Counted from the first letter of the stretch, positions 48,786 to 61,112 are shown. The stretch: DNA of 64,000 nt from Epiperipatus broadwayi (GCA_028023455.1 JAQFVV010000545.1:62001-126000), one strand, 5' to 3'. Notes: a model not told the origin generated them from the letters alone. A program made the numbers and translations.

Positions 48786-50250
48786 ATGCTCAAGAATTTT
48801 CAAATTATAAATATCCGGTTTAAGCTTAATATTAATGAAAATCTACACAGTCTATGCATTCTATTTTTACACCTTCATTCCCATCTTTCCTTCTACTTTC
48901 AGAAAAGGTAAGTTTTATTTTTCTACAATAAAAAAAAAAATTTATGATAATTTTTGTGATCAAGTAAATTGAATTTTTTTTGTCTTCCTCTCAGGTTTTT
49001 CATTGCTAACAAAGTAATATTCACCCTGAAAATTATATTGGAAAAAATACAACTTTTTACTGATGTATTTAGAAGAATGAACGTTATTGGGAGCCTATGG
49101 TAAGTACTTCTTTTTATATATTTTTTTAATTATTATTTTATTTTTATATATTTTTTAATTATTATTTGAATTTATATTTGATAAAAAATATATAAAAAAA
49201 TTATTATTGAAACTAACATATGATCAAAAAAAAGTAGTTTGTGATTGTGTAAATTTATATCATGAATTGTCTTCATCTTTTGGTATGATGTGGGCTTGGG
49301 TCCAGTATTTGAATTAGGTGATATGAGACAAAGATAAACATATTTTGCAAATATTATAACCTGATTTAGATTTTTCTATAATGTCTTGTCTGCATTTTAA
49401 TAATAATAAAAATACGCAAATGCTAAAAGTAAAGATTTTGACAGTATATAAACTTAGGCTGAGTATATACTACAGCAATGTAAATTTCAGAGCTGCATAT
49501 GAAATGCAAAGAAAGGTGACAGTTGATGAAGCTATTACTAAATTTAGGGTCATAGTAGCATGAAGCAATATGAGCCCTCAAAACCTATAATGATAGGATA
49601 AATATTATACATTGCACTGACTCTAAACTATTACTTTATGTAGCTCAAGCTGAACTCCATAATGAATTTAGTATTTCATTCACTTTTTATTTTATTTTGT
49701 ATAAAGTGACTATTTTAGTAGTAATTTTAATAAATTACAAACATTATTGAAGTTCTTTATTATAATATTCAAATTATACTAATTATTGATCAATACTAAC
49801 TACTGTTATAAAGTATGTTATTAAGGATGACATATTCATTGCAAACCCCTGCATGGAAATACATTTTGAAGGGCTACTAGGAAAAATGAAAGATACTAAT
49901 GTTGGGCTACTAGGAAAAATGAAAGATACTAATGTCTTTATTCTATGAAGTTTTCAAATGATGGATTACCTTAAGTAAGTATTTAAGTATTATTATGTAT
50001 CAATTTTTTAGAAATTTTATGATGAATCCAACTAACCTACTAACAAAAATATGTATGCATGAAAATTTTGAATTTATGAAATAATATGAAAATAATTATT
50101 AGAAATATTAATTTTTATTCTTTTTTTTTATTTCTTTGAATATCAATGACTATATTTTTTTCAGCTTAATTACATTCTTGGTGTTTTATGTTTCAAACAA
50201 TATATATTATGTCATTTTTGAGTAAACTTAAGTTATGATAAAATTTGTGA
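48786..50250 (+). repeat. 1.4-kb duplicated segment, copy 2 (partner at 14708-16123)
   Basis: It aligns along its length with copy 1. Two exon-like stretches keep a single frame when joined. 48786-48907 starts with ATG and reads MLKNFQIINIRFKLNINENL onward; the donor GTAAGT follows. 48995-49099 follows TCTCAG, continues with FFIANKVIFTLKIILEK, and ends at GTAAGTA. The splice phase (2) matches. No next exon with compatible phase was found. The small frame 49381-49563 is shared with copy 1. A 33-bp tandem duplication lies at 49871-49936. The protein is not recognised. Confidence 0.7.
49871..49936 (+). repeat. 33-bp tandem duplication in copy 2
   Basis: GGGCTACTAGGAAAAATGAA begins at 49871 and again at 49904; copy 1 has a single unit. 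Confidence 0.9.
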
Positions 50251-51224
50251 CTTAATTAACATAATTTTTTAAATATTCAATATGTCTGCTTCACCAATTT
50301 AAGAGTTAAGTAATATCCCATGCTTTTAAATTTATAATCATTACTTTTAAGATTAAAATAAGATTTCAATAAATTTATACTTGAAATTTTAAGACAAAAG
50401 GAATGCAGTTTTATCCATCTGAACATTTTCTTGATTTTTTTGAATCATCTGTTCATTCTATATTTATAGGAAAAATTTCTCAATACCTGATTGGATAATT
50501 ATTTCCAGCCATCTGGCACAAAATTGAATATTAATTAATTTTTACACTTTTAAAAATGATTTAATAACTAATATTATTAAACCAATATTTTCTTAATTTT
50601 AATAATACAAAATTTAAATCTATCTTTTAATAATAATATACTCTTTGTTTAAATTTTGATACATATAGTCTATAATTGACATATTTTTACATTATTATGA
50701 TAATCATTAATTTTAGAAAATTTTTATGAAGTTGATATGATAAAATAACAATAGCATTTATGATTTAAACAAGTAATAAATTAAATTGAGAAGCAGGAAC
50801 TAAATTTAATTTATTATTAAATTAATGTGTGTATGTGCACCTATTATCATACACCTCACTTTCCATTTATTTTATTATTAATTAAATGATTTTAAAACAA
50901 TAAATAAATAGCAATTTTTAATTTGACCATTACTAAATATAAAAATATTAAGTTTAATAATTATAACTATTGATTTAAAATACCTTATATAATTTTAACT
51001 TTTATTTTAAAATAAATAATACACTTTATATTTCAAATTTATAACTTAAATAGATTATATTGATTTAAAGAAAATTAACTCTAGTTTAATACTAAAGAAA
51101 CAGTATATTTTAACTTCTACTATAAATTAAATAGCAAGTTGTTATTAGTTATTATATCAAATTTAATTTTTTTATTAAAATTGACCATTATTTATAACCA
51201 TATAATGATGTAGCTAAATAGAAA
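50251..51224. other. AT-rich stretch, probably including the 3' LTR of the next Gypsy
   Basis: No coding signal. If the polypurine tract at 51232-51248 is correctly placed, the 3' LTR of the minus-strand Gypsy extends leftward from 51231 into this interval, but its far end is not visible. Confidence 0.4.
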
Positions 51225-51231
51225 GGCTACA

Positions 51232-51248
51232 CTTCCCCCCTCCCTTTC
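51232..51248 (-). promoter_or_regulatory. Polypurine tract and LTR start of the second minus-strand Gypsy
   Basis: On the minus strand GAAAGGGAGGGGGGAAG is followed directly by TGTAGCC, a plausible LTR start. Confidence 0.65.
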
Positions 51249-51899
51249 TATTAAAATTTAAATTTTATCATGCTTATTTATTAAATTAACAATCATTATT
51301 ATATCAACTATTTCAATTTATATAATTTAAAAAACAATTATCCATTAAAACATACTACCCTTGACATTAATAGAAACTATTGTAATTTACAACAGTATTA
51401 ATTTTATATTTATACATTTAAATGTCATTTCTAGTGATAAAATACTTAAATATAAACAATTTTATTCTACTGAAAAATAAGGAATTAGACTATGGGCATT
51501 GTATGGACTTTTTATGCCATCTGAGTATCAAGAACATAAAAGCATTGTCCCTCAACTTACTTAATATCTTGTTATGGTTCCCCATACAAACTTAAAATTT
51601 TTTGCTATTTCTTTGTACATTGTTAACGTGTGGGGTGCTCACTAACTACACTTATTTATTTTAAAAATAAGTGGTTTATTATGAGATCTTGTTTCTCTTT
51701 TCACATATAACCTGGACTTTAATTTTAGCCTTTTCAATGTCACTATTACTATCAAATTCATCTCTGATAATTGATAATGGTGTCTTTATTAACAAAAGCC
51801 CATGTTTGGTGTAATGAAATCTTATAGGTGTAAAACCTGTGGATACATTATATGTTACATTTATATCATTTATAACTTCAGGGAGTTTATAAACCCATT

Positions 51900-52640
51900 G
51901 CTTATGATTATTTGCATTAAACTAGCTTTTGTATTATGCACTCACAAGGATTTAATTGTAGATTCCTTATGGAGCTCATAATGTATTTAATATTTTGAGT
52001 TTGAATCCAATTACTCCATATATTGGAAATAAATGCAGTGGCATGGTCCTTTAATATTACATCAGGTTTTCCTATTAAAGGAAACAGATACTCCATTAAA
52101 TATTTAATAACATTTTTAGCATCAGTTTTAGATATGGGATAAGCTGATACCAACTTTGTAAACATCTCATATGTAACTAATATAAACTTTTACCAATTGA
52201 ATGGTGGAAGAGGCCCATAAAAATCAATTGCTAATACTTCATTAGGTCAATTAGGAATTATAGGATGCAATACACCTGCATGTGATTTATTACAATGCTT
52301 AAGATTTAAGTCATTTCACACATTTTAATTTTTTGAATCATTTTATAGTACATTTTATGCCAGTAAAATATAGATTTAAGTACATACATGATTTTAGGAG
52401 CACCATAATGCCATAACTACAATGCATATACATTATTAATTTATCAACCATGGATTGTGGTAGAACAATTCTCGATGATTCACCATGACCAACATTAATT
52501 TTATACATCCAGATATTTTGGTAAATCTTTATAATTTTTTAAAATTCTTTTTTTAGAAATCTTAGGTGTAAAGGAAAAATTGTCTTAATTTGATTACAAA
52601 AATTTGGAGAAATCTAATATAAGAAGAAAATTGTTTTTAA
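51900..52640 (-). pseudogene. Gypsy integrase core, broken
   Basis: Frame 51917-52165 reads FTKLVSAYPISKTDAKNVIK and GKPDVILKDHATAFISNIWS. This corresponds to the start of the core after the first catalytic aspartate and the second block (K-D-H-A-T-A-F where S-D-R-G-T-x-F is usual). NLQLNPCEC follows in the position of the H-P-x-x-N-P-x-E block. The substitutions at the D-x-G-T motif argue for loss of activity. The N-terminal zinc-binding part is only faintly recognisable to the right. Confidence 0.78.
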
Positions 52641-52927
52641 GCCAATAAACATCACATGATCACCATTTCTTATGCTTGCTTATAACTCTTATTAAAACAG
52701 GCAAAACTCTCCATACAGTATTGCCACTCAGTGCAACCCATAGTAATCAATGGATGCTAGAAGGCTTGTGCATAAAATCCTGTTATTACTATTTAAATCA
52801 TCATTATTATTTAAGACAGTCGTGATTTTATTTAATTTCTGAGCCCGAATTTGAATCATAGTGAGATTATTATAATCTTTGACTATAGATTCATCCCTAC
52901 ACATTATTAATAATTATGTTTTGAGTA

Positions 52928-53416
52928 TCAGTATGTTGAGATACAAGATAGATAGAGGTGGCTAAGAATATCTGCAGGAATATTTCTTTCTCCCTTCCAA
53001 TAGAGATGACTCTGTAATTGAATTGCTAGAGATATAAGCTCCACCTCACAAGTCTGGAGATAACTCTGACTTAAAAATTCAAAGCTCTTATGGTCAGACA
53101 AAACAACCATTTCAGAACCTAGAAAAAATTAGTGCAATTTCTGGAATGCCTAGACAACAGCCGGAATCTCTTTTCCCATGATGGAATAGTTCAGTTTTGC
53201 CTCTCTTAAGTGTCTTCTTAAGAAATATAAAACATGAGGCACTTGATTTTCATCAAGTTGATATAATACTACTCCTAAACCATAGTAATTGCTATCTGTC
53301 TGTAAATAAAACTTTTTACTAAAATCAGGATAGGCTAAAATAACATTTATTAAAAAATTTAGTTTAATTTTATTAAAATTCTGCAGTGTGTTCAGTGATC
53401 CACCTCCACTTTTCAC
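52928..53416 (-). pseudogene. Gypsy RNase H, two fragments
   Basis: Frame 53150-53416 contains KKFYLQTDSNYYGLGVVLYQ and then HLREAKLNYSIMGKEIPAVV. This gives the D-x-x-x-x-G-x-G-x-V-L motif and the Y-x-x-x-x-x-E motif of Gypsy RNase H. Frame 52928-53110 continues with LSDHKSFEFL (T-D-H-x-x-L region) and NIPADILSHL (A-D-x-L-S motif). A stop near 53140 separates them. The domain would remove RNA from RNA-DNA hybrids during reverse transcription. Confidence 0.82.
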
Positions 53417-54440
53417 CTTTTTTTAAGTAACTTAGACGAACATAATTATCTTCAGCAAAGGTCTCATAAAATATATGAGTAGTCTTTGGCATGGGGAAAC
53501 ATGGTATAACAGCAAACTTTTCTGGATAGGGTTGGATGTCATGTTTATTAATTAAATGACCCAGAAAAGTAATTTCTTTTGCTGTTGTAGTGCATTTCTC
53601 CAGGTTGATTTTTACATATTTAGAGGAACACTCTTGGAAAAACATCCATAAATGTTCCAGATGCTCTGCTTTCTTTCCGATGGAATGACAATATCATCCA
53701 TATACTTGATGCTTTTTTTTTCCTTTAATTGCTTTGAAAAAAATCATATTCAAACAAATGATCAAGCCAGCACTGCTAATGATGAGGCCAAAGGGCATGG
53801 ATCTGAAAATAGATGACTGTTCCTTAAAATAGAGTGCTGTGTATTGCTAATCATCCACATGCAATGGTATCTGTCAATATCTTGCAGTTAGGTCAAATGT
53901 AGAGAAAATTAACCTCTTATGAAATTTAATCAGTTCATGTATAGTTGGAGAAATGTCACATTCAGGAATTGTCATTTGATTTAGCATTTGGGCATCTAAA
54001 CAGATTCTGATAATGTTATCTTTTTTTTTGACAATAAAAGGGTTAACTTAAGGAGAAGAGCACTTTTTAATTATTTTCCATTCTAACATATGTTCAAGTT
54101 GATCTTGTACCTTTTCCTGATATTGATAAGGAATAGGATTCATATTTTGTTAGAAAGAATCAGTACTCTTCAATTTAACTCTATGAATATATCCTTATAT
54201 TATACCAGAGACTTTAGAAAATATGCTCTTATAGCTGTACATTAATTGATATAAATTTGTCCCCAAATTTAGAATTGTTATATAAACATGTTCAATTTTA
54301 GTCTTTATGCTAGCATCATTTAATGTAATATGGATATATAGTAATTGACTGAAAACCTTATGCAAGACACATTTAAAATCAAGCCTTTCCTCATTACAAA
54401 TAAAAATTTTGTTTTAAAAATCAATTTGACATTTATTCAA
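53417..54440 (-). pseudogene. Gypsy reverse transcriptase, broken
   Basis: The catalytic box reads YMDDIVIPSE at about 53706-53675. LEKCTTTAKEITFLGHLI follows in frame 53373-53645 as the F-L-G-H block. Upstream (about 54130-53760), remains of the fingers and palm are spread over several frames. Close to the palindromic insert, DDFMILNKCQIDF (about 54455-54415) is the protease-side continuation after the insertion. Stops make it inactive. Confidence 0.82.
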
Positions 54441-54452
54441 TATCATGAAGTC

Positions 54453-54971
54453 ATCTCCTATTATTAACAATGAGGATTGCCAATTCCTCAACAAGCTTTG
54501 TGATAAATGCTTAGCCAGAGAAAGCATTTAAAATATCTCTGTCAGGAACCCCCTCCCCAAACCCCTGACCATGGTTTTGTGCTTTGGCATCCATCAGAGA
54601 GGTGTTAGGGTAGGTTCAGTCCCATATAGCTGTTTGAGTTGGATAGCTGGGTTTGAAGACATGTAGGTGTCTGAAAATTTCAGATTTTCCATTCAATAGA
54701 TAACTTTTAGTTAAATGCTGGCTTTGGGTTGGTATATTTAGATCTAGTGTCTGAACCTACCCTGACACCTCTCTGAGGAGTGCCAAAGCACAAAACCATG
54801 GTCAGGGGTTTGGGGAGGGGTTCCTGACAGATATTTTAAATGCTTTCTCTGGCTAAGCATTTATCACAAAGCTTGTTGAAGAATTGGCAATCTTCATTGT
54901 TTATAACTTACAAGCTTAAGAGAATAGGGTCATGTGATCTATGACTTTTATTCTGACTATCTCCTATTATT
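54453..54971. mobile_element. Palindromic insert with 13-bp target-site duplication
   Basis: A 493-bp insert (54466-54958) lies between direct repeats ATCTCCTATTATT (54453-54465 and 54959-54971). Inside it, the arm 54466-54619 is the reverse complement of 54751-54902 with only a handful of mismatches, leaving a 131-bp loop. A 56-bp tail (54903-54958) lies outside the right arm. The arms contain a GC-rich stretch (CCCCTCCCCAAACCCCTGAC) unusual for this window. The insert interrupts Gypsy coding sequence exactly between EAIIGD and IIGDDFMILN, which restores continuity when one duplication copy is removed. No family is recognised. Confidence 0.88.
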
Positions 54972-55203
54972 GCTTCATATATCAGTCCAGGTATAATAAG
55001 AAAATCATGCCCAAATTCAGTATCATTAATAGTGACTTGTTTGTTAGACAACTTGGTCCTTTTTCCATTTGCTAGAATCACTTGAATTTGTTTTTTTGGT
55101 AATGAAGGTGTATTTTCTTTTACACAAATAACTTCATTATATTTGGATTCTGAAAGTATAGAAGCTTGACTTCCAGAATCAATTAATGTTTTTACTTTTT
55201 TTT
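54972..55203 (-). pseudogene. Gypsy aspartic protease
   Basis: The frame reads VKTLIDSGSQASILSESKYN with the D-S-G active site. It continues through QIQVILANGKRTKLSNKQVT to GHDFLIIPGLIYEAIIGD, the I-I-G-x-D flap end of retropepsins. The reading is then cut by the palindromic insert at 54958. At the other side a SINE A-tail abuts the start, so the first lysines of the frame come from the SINE and not from the protease. Confidence 0.85.
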
Positions 55204-55312
55204 TTTTCATATGTCATAGCATCAGCCAGGATGCGAACCCACAACCGTCTGCAACCATCTACTTGCTTGCAGAGGCAGTTGCGATGACCTCTCGGCTAAT
55301 AACGCTTATAAT
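55200..55312 (-). mobile_element. tRNA-derived SINE, second copy
   Basis: On the minus strand it shares with the copy at 42211-42323 the sequence AAGCNTTNTTNGNNGAGAGG, the GCAAGCAAGTAG core, the B box GGGTTCGCATCC and the end GATGCTATGACATATG. It ends in an A-run instead of an AT tail. No target-site duplication could be assigned. It sits inside the minus-strand Gypsy just upstream of the protease. Confidence 0.85.
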
Positions 55313-57150
55313 AGGACACTGATATGTTATAGGGGGTGAAAAGGTTTTAGGTAGTCTATATCTAAATTTCATGTATTTAATAACCATATCTCATTGCTTC
55401 CCATTTTGTTAGCTGAAGGTCCTTGCAAAGAGGAATATACATAGAAAGACTCCTTTAGTTTGACATTATTGTCTTATCCTTAGCTTTACTTATGGGTTTC
55501 TTTAATATAATAGTTATGATACTTGTAGATGGCTGACTGTTCTGAACTATCTGACTTATTTTAGGCTTACTAGAATGATTAATAATCTTAGGATATGAAG
55601 TCATCTTGGTCCTATTGCTACCATATATCTTGTCTCTTCTAAATCCATATGACAAATTTGATTCCACGTTATTATTAGAAAATAGGGTAATTCATCTTAT
55701 CTTTTAAGGATCTTAATTTATTATCAGTGGATATTTCAATAATCTCTAAAATATCTAGTTTCTAAAACTTCCTCAACTCTATATCTATCGACCACTATTA
55801 AAATCTGCTCAATATTATGAGGTAAATTAAACCTTATTATTCTAATAATTTGATTTTCTGACAGTGGATAGGCAGGAGAGTTTTTAACTTAGCCTGATTA
55901 TGGAAAAATTTGGTATATCTGCCTTTACTAACATGGTATTTTTTTGAGTAATTTGATACATAATGCTATCTTGTTTATTACAATTCCAGAAACTTGTCAA
56001 TGTAATATACTTTAAATCTCCAAATGTATTATGTCATTCAAATAAAGATTGCCACCAATCCTTAGCTGTTGAATATAAATGATTATTAGAGATAGCTAAC
56101 TTTTTTTTTTCAGACAATGGATATAAAGAAAATAATTCTTCCAGATCATTCAAAAACTCTGAGGGATTTCCCATATAATCTCCCCTAAAAGGTTTAATCT
56201 TCATGAATCTTAATGCCATTGAACTATTTAAACTAATATGTCCTTCCATTAAATCCTTTAAATGTGTTGATTTTATCTCTTTCATCTGATTCCTATTAAC
56301 TATACTTCACTTTCAATCTTTTTATTATAATCTGTCATTTCATAACTCTTTGAAATATTTATATTATCAGGTTGATTAATTAAAGTCCTCTTCATAGATT
56401 ACTCAGCTTTATTGCTATTACTGGTCTGTATTTCCTCCATTTTAGTATATAAAATTTGCAAGAAATTAATTGATCCTAGTACTTGATCTACATAATTTTT
56501 CTGCTCTATTTTTAACTTATCACAATTCTGATACAATACCTTCTTTTGTTCATAATCCCTTATAGAATATTAACCAAACATGCAAAGTTTAAAATTGTCT
56601 GTATTATCTTTATACCATGTAATTTTTCAGATATTTCTTTTTCAACTTCCTCTTTTAATTTTATTTTATTATGATTAATTTCCTCTTTTACTACTTCAAT
56701 CTCTTCTGCAATAAAATGTATAAGAGATTTTAATCTTTAATATCTTCAGATAAAGTTATATTGGAAACATTGATTTTCTGGTTAATATTCTCTTTCTCAT
56801 TAATTTTACACTGATTTACTGCTTCTTCTACCTGGCTTCTAATTCTTTAATGGTGCTACCAATGAATTCCTGTTATCTAAGGTCTAATATTTCTTGGTGT
56901 TTTCTATCAGACTGAATTTTATTTTTAAAAATTCAATAGCTTCTTCATTTTTATTAAATCTTTCATTAAGATTTTCAAATTTATCTTTCAACTCTTCTCT
57001 TATTAATTCAACTGACTGCTTACTTTTTTTTAACCTATTACTAATCAATTCAACTGATTGCTTATTTTCTTTTAATCTATTATTTATTAATTCATTGTGT
57101 AAGGCAAGTTTAAATTTGCATGTGCAATATAATGATGCCATTTCTTAATA
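55313..57150 (-). pseudogene. Gypsy gag with N-terminal coiled coil
   Basis: The N-terminus (57141-56884) starts MASLYCTCKFKLALHNELIN. It contains two near-identical helical repeats (RLKENKQSVELISN, then RLKKSKQSVELIRE) and further heptad-like sequence, a clear coiled coil. After a decayed stretch, frame 56034-56285 gives the capsid-like FRGDYMGNPSEFLNDLEELF and AKDWWQSLFE, the F-x-G and W motifs of Ty3/Gypsy gag. Frame 55455-55667 is a basic, serine-rich tail without a visible zinc knuckle. Gag would assemble the cytoplasmic particle. Frame breaks separate all three parts. Confidence 0.78.
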
Positions 57151-57894
57151 TATAAATGTTTAAATATGTTTTTTTTCTTTTTTTAATAACTGCACTATTG
57201 CTAATTAGCTTGCCAAAATGAAATTTATTTGAGAAAAACTTTAGAAATCAACTGGTATTCAAAAAATGATCATATCACAAAGTAGTAGAAGTGGATACTA
57301 ATATTTAAATCTGAAAAATTAAGTGCTAGAGAGATAAAAAAATTGTGTATGTATAGATTCATGAAAAATAATAAAATCTTTCAAAAAAAGTATATAGAAG
57401 TACAAGAAGTGTATGTTTAGAGAAATAAGTTAAAATTTGCTATTATTCTTTTTAGATACACCAAGTAAAAATTAAATTTGGAGATGTTTATTAATTTAAA
57501 TAAATTTTTGAGAAATGTAAACTTGGAATGAAAATAAAAAATATATATTTGTAAAAATAATTCAATTTTATGCAGGACATAAATTAATTTTTTCACTAAC
57601 AATTTTAAGTAATTATTGTAAATTTTTTTAAAAAAAATAAATTTTGTAGTTTTATGTTTAAAATAAAAAATTATTTAATTATAAATTAAAACCAAAAACA
57701 AATTCCAATATTTTTTCTGTAAACCAAAACATTTCAATATAAAAATTAAAAAATATCAAACATATGTAGGAAAGGAATCAGAGTTCATTTTTGACTTTTA
57801 ATTTATGATTACTAATTTGAAACAGTTAAATATAAAATTGTATATTTTTATATAAAAATTATTTATAATTTTTAAATAATATTTTTTTTTGAAG
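57151..57894. other. Non-coding end of intron 2
   Basis: AT-rich sequence. The expected 5' LTR of the neighbouring Gypsy should lie here but no match to the region left of 51231 was recognised. The interval ends in a long T-run before the acceptor of exon 3. Confidence 0.4.
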
Positions 57895-57933
57895 CTCCCA
57901 TATTTATCTGAAGAATCCTTCACTTCAAATATG
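57895..57933 (+). CDS. Host gene exon 3 (39 bp), unrecognised protein
   Basis: A T10 tract and GAAG precede the exon, and GTAAGT follows it. The 13 codons read LPYLSEESFTSNM and are in phase 0 at both ends. This fits the phase-0 end of the exon at 24478-24605 and the phase-0 start of the exon at 61113-61161. The exon is short, so the individual evidence is modest; agreement of phase and near-perfect splice sites on both sides carry the call. Confidence 0.55.
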
Positions 57934-60900
57934 GTAAGTAATTTTAAATACAATATTTATTAGCATCAATTTTTATATATGATATGATTTTTTTAAAAAA
58001 ATAACAGACTAAATAGAACTGTATATAAAAATTGCATAATGTGTTTAAATTATCAGAAAGTATTAAAAATTTTAATTTAAAGTTATAGTTAAATTATTTA
58101 TCTACTTTAAACTTTAATGAGTTAATTTTTATTATTTTTTATTTATTTTTTACATTTTTTTCTTCTAAACAACTTTAATTCACATCTGATTTCTTTGACA
58201 TCTTGGTGAACAAATTTTCATTTTTTTTTTTTTTTGATATTCAAGCTTTTATTAACTTTTCATTTTACTATTAAAAAGACTCATCATTCATTGATTTTTG
58301 ATAAGGTTAGGACAGGGTTCATATTCGTTTTTGCTCAAAAAGAAACTCAAACATTTAAACTAACTTATTGGAAGTTATTAAACTTTTGATTTAAAATAGT
58401 TTATCATGTTAAATTTTTAAGATAATGGTAAAATCTCTTTATCTAATGATGCCTGCAAAAACGTTTGGATTGAAGGAATTATTAAATCACAGCATCCGTT
58501 TAGAGTAAATGTTGGAGTTTCATATGAATTAAAGTTTTTATTTCTAAGTTGTTGTTTTTTATTTATTTCAATATCTTGCAGATTTATATTTTTTATTGAG
58601 AAAAATATATGTTTTGAAGAATTATCAGAAACAGTTTTGTTATACTGATTAGTTGTTATATTTGTTTTTATCCTAATAATAATAACTAATTAACTAAGAA
58701 AGAACAATTATGAGAAACTGCATTAAATAATCCTCCAATGGTTGTGATAATTTTAAGTTTATCCCAATGAAATATTGATACTTGAAAAATATTTTAGAGT
58801 TCTGGGGAATTTACAAATATTTTTAAAATAACATTCATCACCGATGATGTAAATCACAAATAATTTTATTTTGTAATATAATCCTTTCTGGAACAAAATA
58901 TAAAGATTAATAAATTTCACTTAGCATACTTGTTCTATATTTAACACTTTAATCCATCTTTAAGATTGCTTTTAACTTTGACATTTATTATATTTAAGAC
59001 TTCCCTTGATAATCCATAATTTATGAGTGGCATTTTAATATTTAGCTTTTCTAATCCATTATCCATTGAATGGTATTCAAATATTTAGCATTGCTAAATC
59101 TGTACTGTCTTTCTTTAAGCACTAGATATGAATTCATAGTTTGTTACTTGCAGGGAATTTAATTTTATGTGAACAGATGTAATAATTTTATCCAAAGGAT
59201 TATCATTTACTATTTTTTTAATTTGAGTTATAAATTACCTTATTGACTTATACATCTTCAATCCATGTTACTAATGCTTCTGATTGTATATCTGATAAAA
59301 CAAATAATTCATCATCCACAACAAAGTGATTTCCATTACTTTTGAATCTATGTTCATTTCTCTAAGTGAAAAGTTAATGGATGGATATATGAGTTGAAAA
59401 AATTGTTTAAAGGTTTTCTTTACATAATTAAAGACAAGACAATTAGCAATCTTGAAATGAATATGCATCCTTTCTTATAATGAAAAAAATAATTATTCTT
59501 ACAACAATTTGAAAATAAAATCTGCTACTTATTTGAAGTTAATAAATATAATTTTCCAAATCTATCAGCTGTTTACCATTACTTTCTATTGAAAAATTCA
59601 GCAATTTATTGCTGACGTTGTGAGACAGCATTCCATAAGTCAATTTATCCATTTTCCCACTAACAGTTGATTGTAATAAATGTGAAAGCATCAGTGATTA
59701 ATTAATTAATTATTTATTTCATGAAATCTCATTTATTTGTTGTTATTCATCCTTCTCCTAGAATAATGAGAAGAAGTCATTTTGCCTAGGAAAGGGAAAT
59801 ACCTAGACTAGTTAATCTAGTTGATTATCACGTAGATAACAAACAAAATGGCCATTTAAAATTGGAACTGTTTAAATTCTGAATACAATAAAAATTTGTG
59901 AAGACTATCTGCATTTTCCAAACTTCTGTTTTTATTCCAGTTATCACATGATATCTGTATTACAGAATATTCTCCATCATGTATTGGGGTTTCTTGGTTT
60001 GTCTGGTTATTGTCAGGGAAATGTTAGAGTTAAGTTTTTTTTAATCAACGCAGGATAAAACTTTAGAAACACCATTTAAAAATGAAAAAAAAAAAAGGAA
60101 AATAATAATTCCAGTCTTTTCCAATTGCTTCACTTTCATTTCCACATTTTAAAATAATATTGCATACATTTGTTCAAAATAAAAAAATTATAAACTTTAA
60201 AGTTTTTGGATATTTATTTTAATTAATTTTAAATTATCCTGTTTATAAAATATTTATTGATTAATAAATATTCTAGCAACTAAATCAATTTTTGCTAAAT
60301 AAATATCTAAACACTATACACTCACCCAAAAAAAATATAAAAATTTAAAAACTTTATTCTGCACATAAATAAATGTGCTCTAAATATAGCTGCTTTACCT
60401 CAAAATATTTTAGTGTGGTAGTGTTAAATTTATAATTCTTTTCTTTATTTCTGTATGAAATCAGTTGTTTTATGTGTGTGAGCAGTTCTATCTGTTTATA
60501 CGATTTGATATTTTGGTTCCTTAATAAAAATAATGACAAATGTACAAGCATCAATAATAAAATATGTTTGGAAAGCCATTCAAAAATGCTTTATAAAATT
60601 ATATTTTCTCATAAACATTATATGAGAGAGTATTAAACATGATATTATATTCTATACTATACAACCAATGACAGCAATGAATATACTTGCTTAACTGTAA
60701 AAATTAAAGTGAATAAAAATTTTAGTTTTTTAAATATAATAGCCAATTGATTACAATTTTTAACTACTACATAGCATTGTACAACTACAGATGATTGTAC
60801 AAATTGTATCATAATTCATGGTTGTTCATAGCTGCTAACTTAACTAAGTGACAAATTAACAATCTAGAATAAAAGTTAAACTGTGTTTATAAATGTTAGA

Positions 60901-61112
60901 TTTGGATAGACAAAGAAATCTTTACTCTATATTTTATGCTTGATACAAACAACTATTCAACGTTTAATTAAAATAAATTTTATACAAACTGTTTTGAAGA
61001 TTAATTATACTTTAATTTGTTTTTAATTTTATGTATTTTCAGCAAAATAGTAGTATATGATTTTGATTAAGTTTTTAAAAATATATATAATCATACTTAA
61101 TTTATATTTCAG
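57934..61112 (+). other. Host intron 3 (3,179 bp)
   Basis: GTAAGT to a pyrimidine-rich acceptor ending TTTCAG. The content is AT-rich and has no recognised transposon; open frames at 59271-59468 and 60354-60554 on the minus strand lack domains. Confidence 0.5.

Larger units (their letters stand above)
51225..57150 (-). mobile_element. Second minus-strand Ty3/Gypsy element, inactivated and with nested insertions
   Basis: From right to left on the minus strand: gag with N-terminal coiled coil (57141-56034), protease (55203-54959), RT (about 54440-53420), RNase H (53416-52928), integrase (about 52600-51900) and a polypurine tract at 51232-51248. This is complete Ty3/Gypsy order. A palindromic insert (54466-54958) splits the protease-RT junction and a SINE (about 55200-55312) splits the gag-protease junction. 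The 5' LTR beyond 57150 was not identified. Confidence 0.88.
24606..57894 (+). other. Host intron 2 (about 33.3 kb), filled with transposons
   Basis: The interval runs from the GTAAGT donor at 24606 to the T-rich acceptor ending GAAG at 57894. It contains an isolated LTR, a full-length Gypsy, two broken Gypsy elements, two SINEs, fold-back elements, copy 2 of the duplicated segment and a candidate minus-strand exon. Phase 0 to phase 0 joining across it works directly. Further small exons inside it cannot be excluded. Confidence 0.55.
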
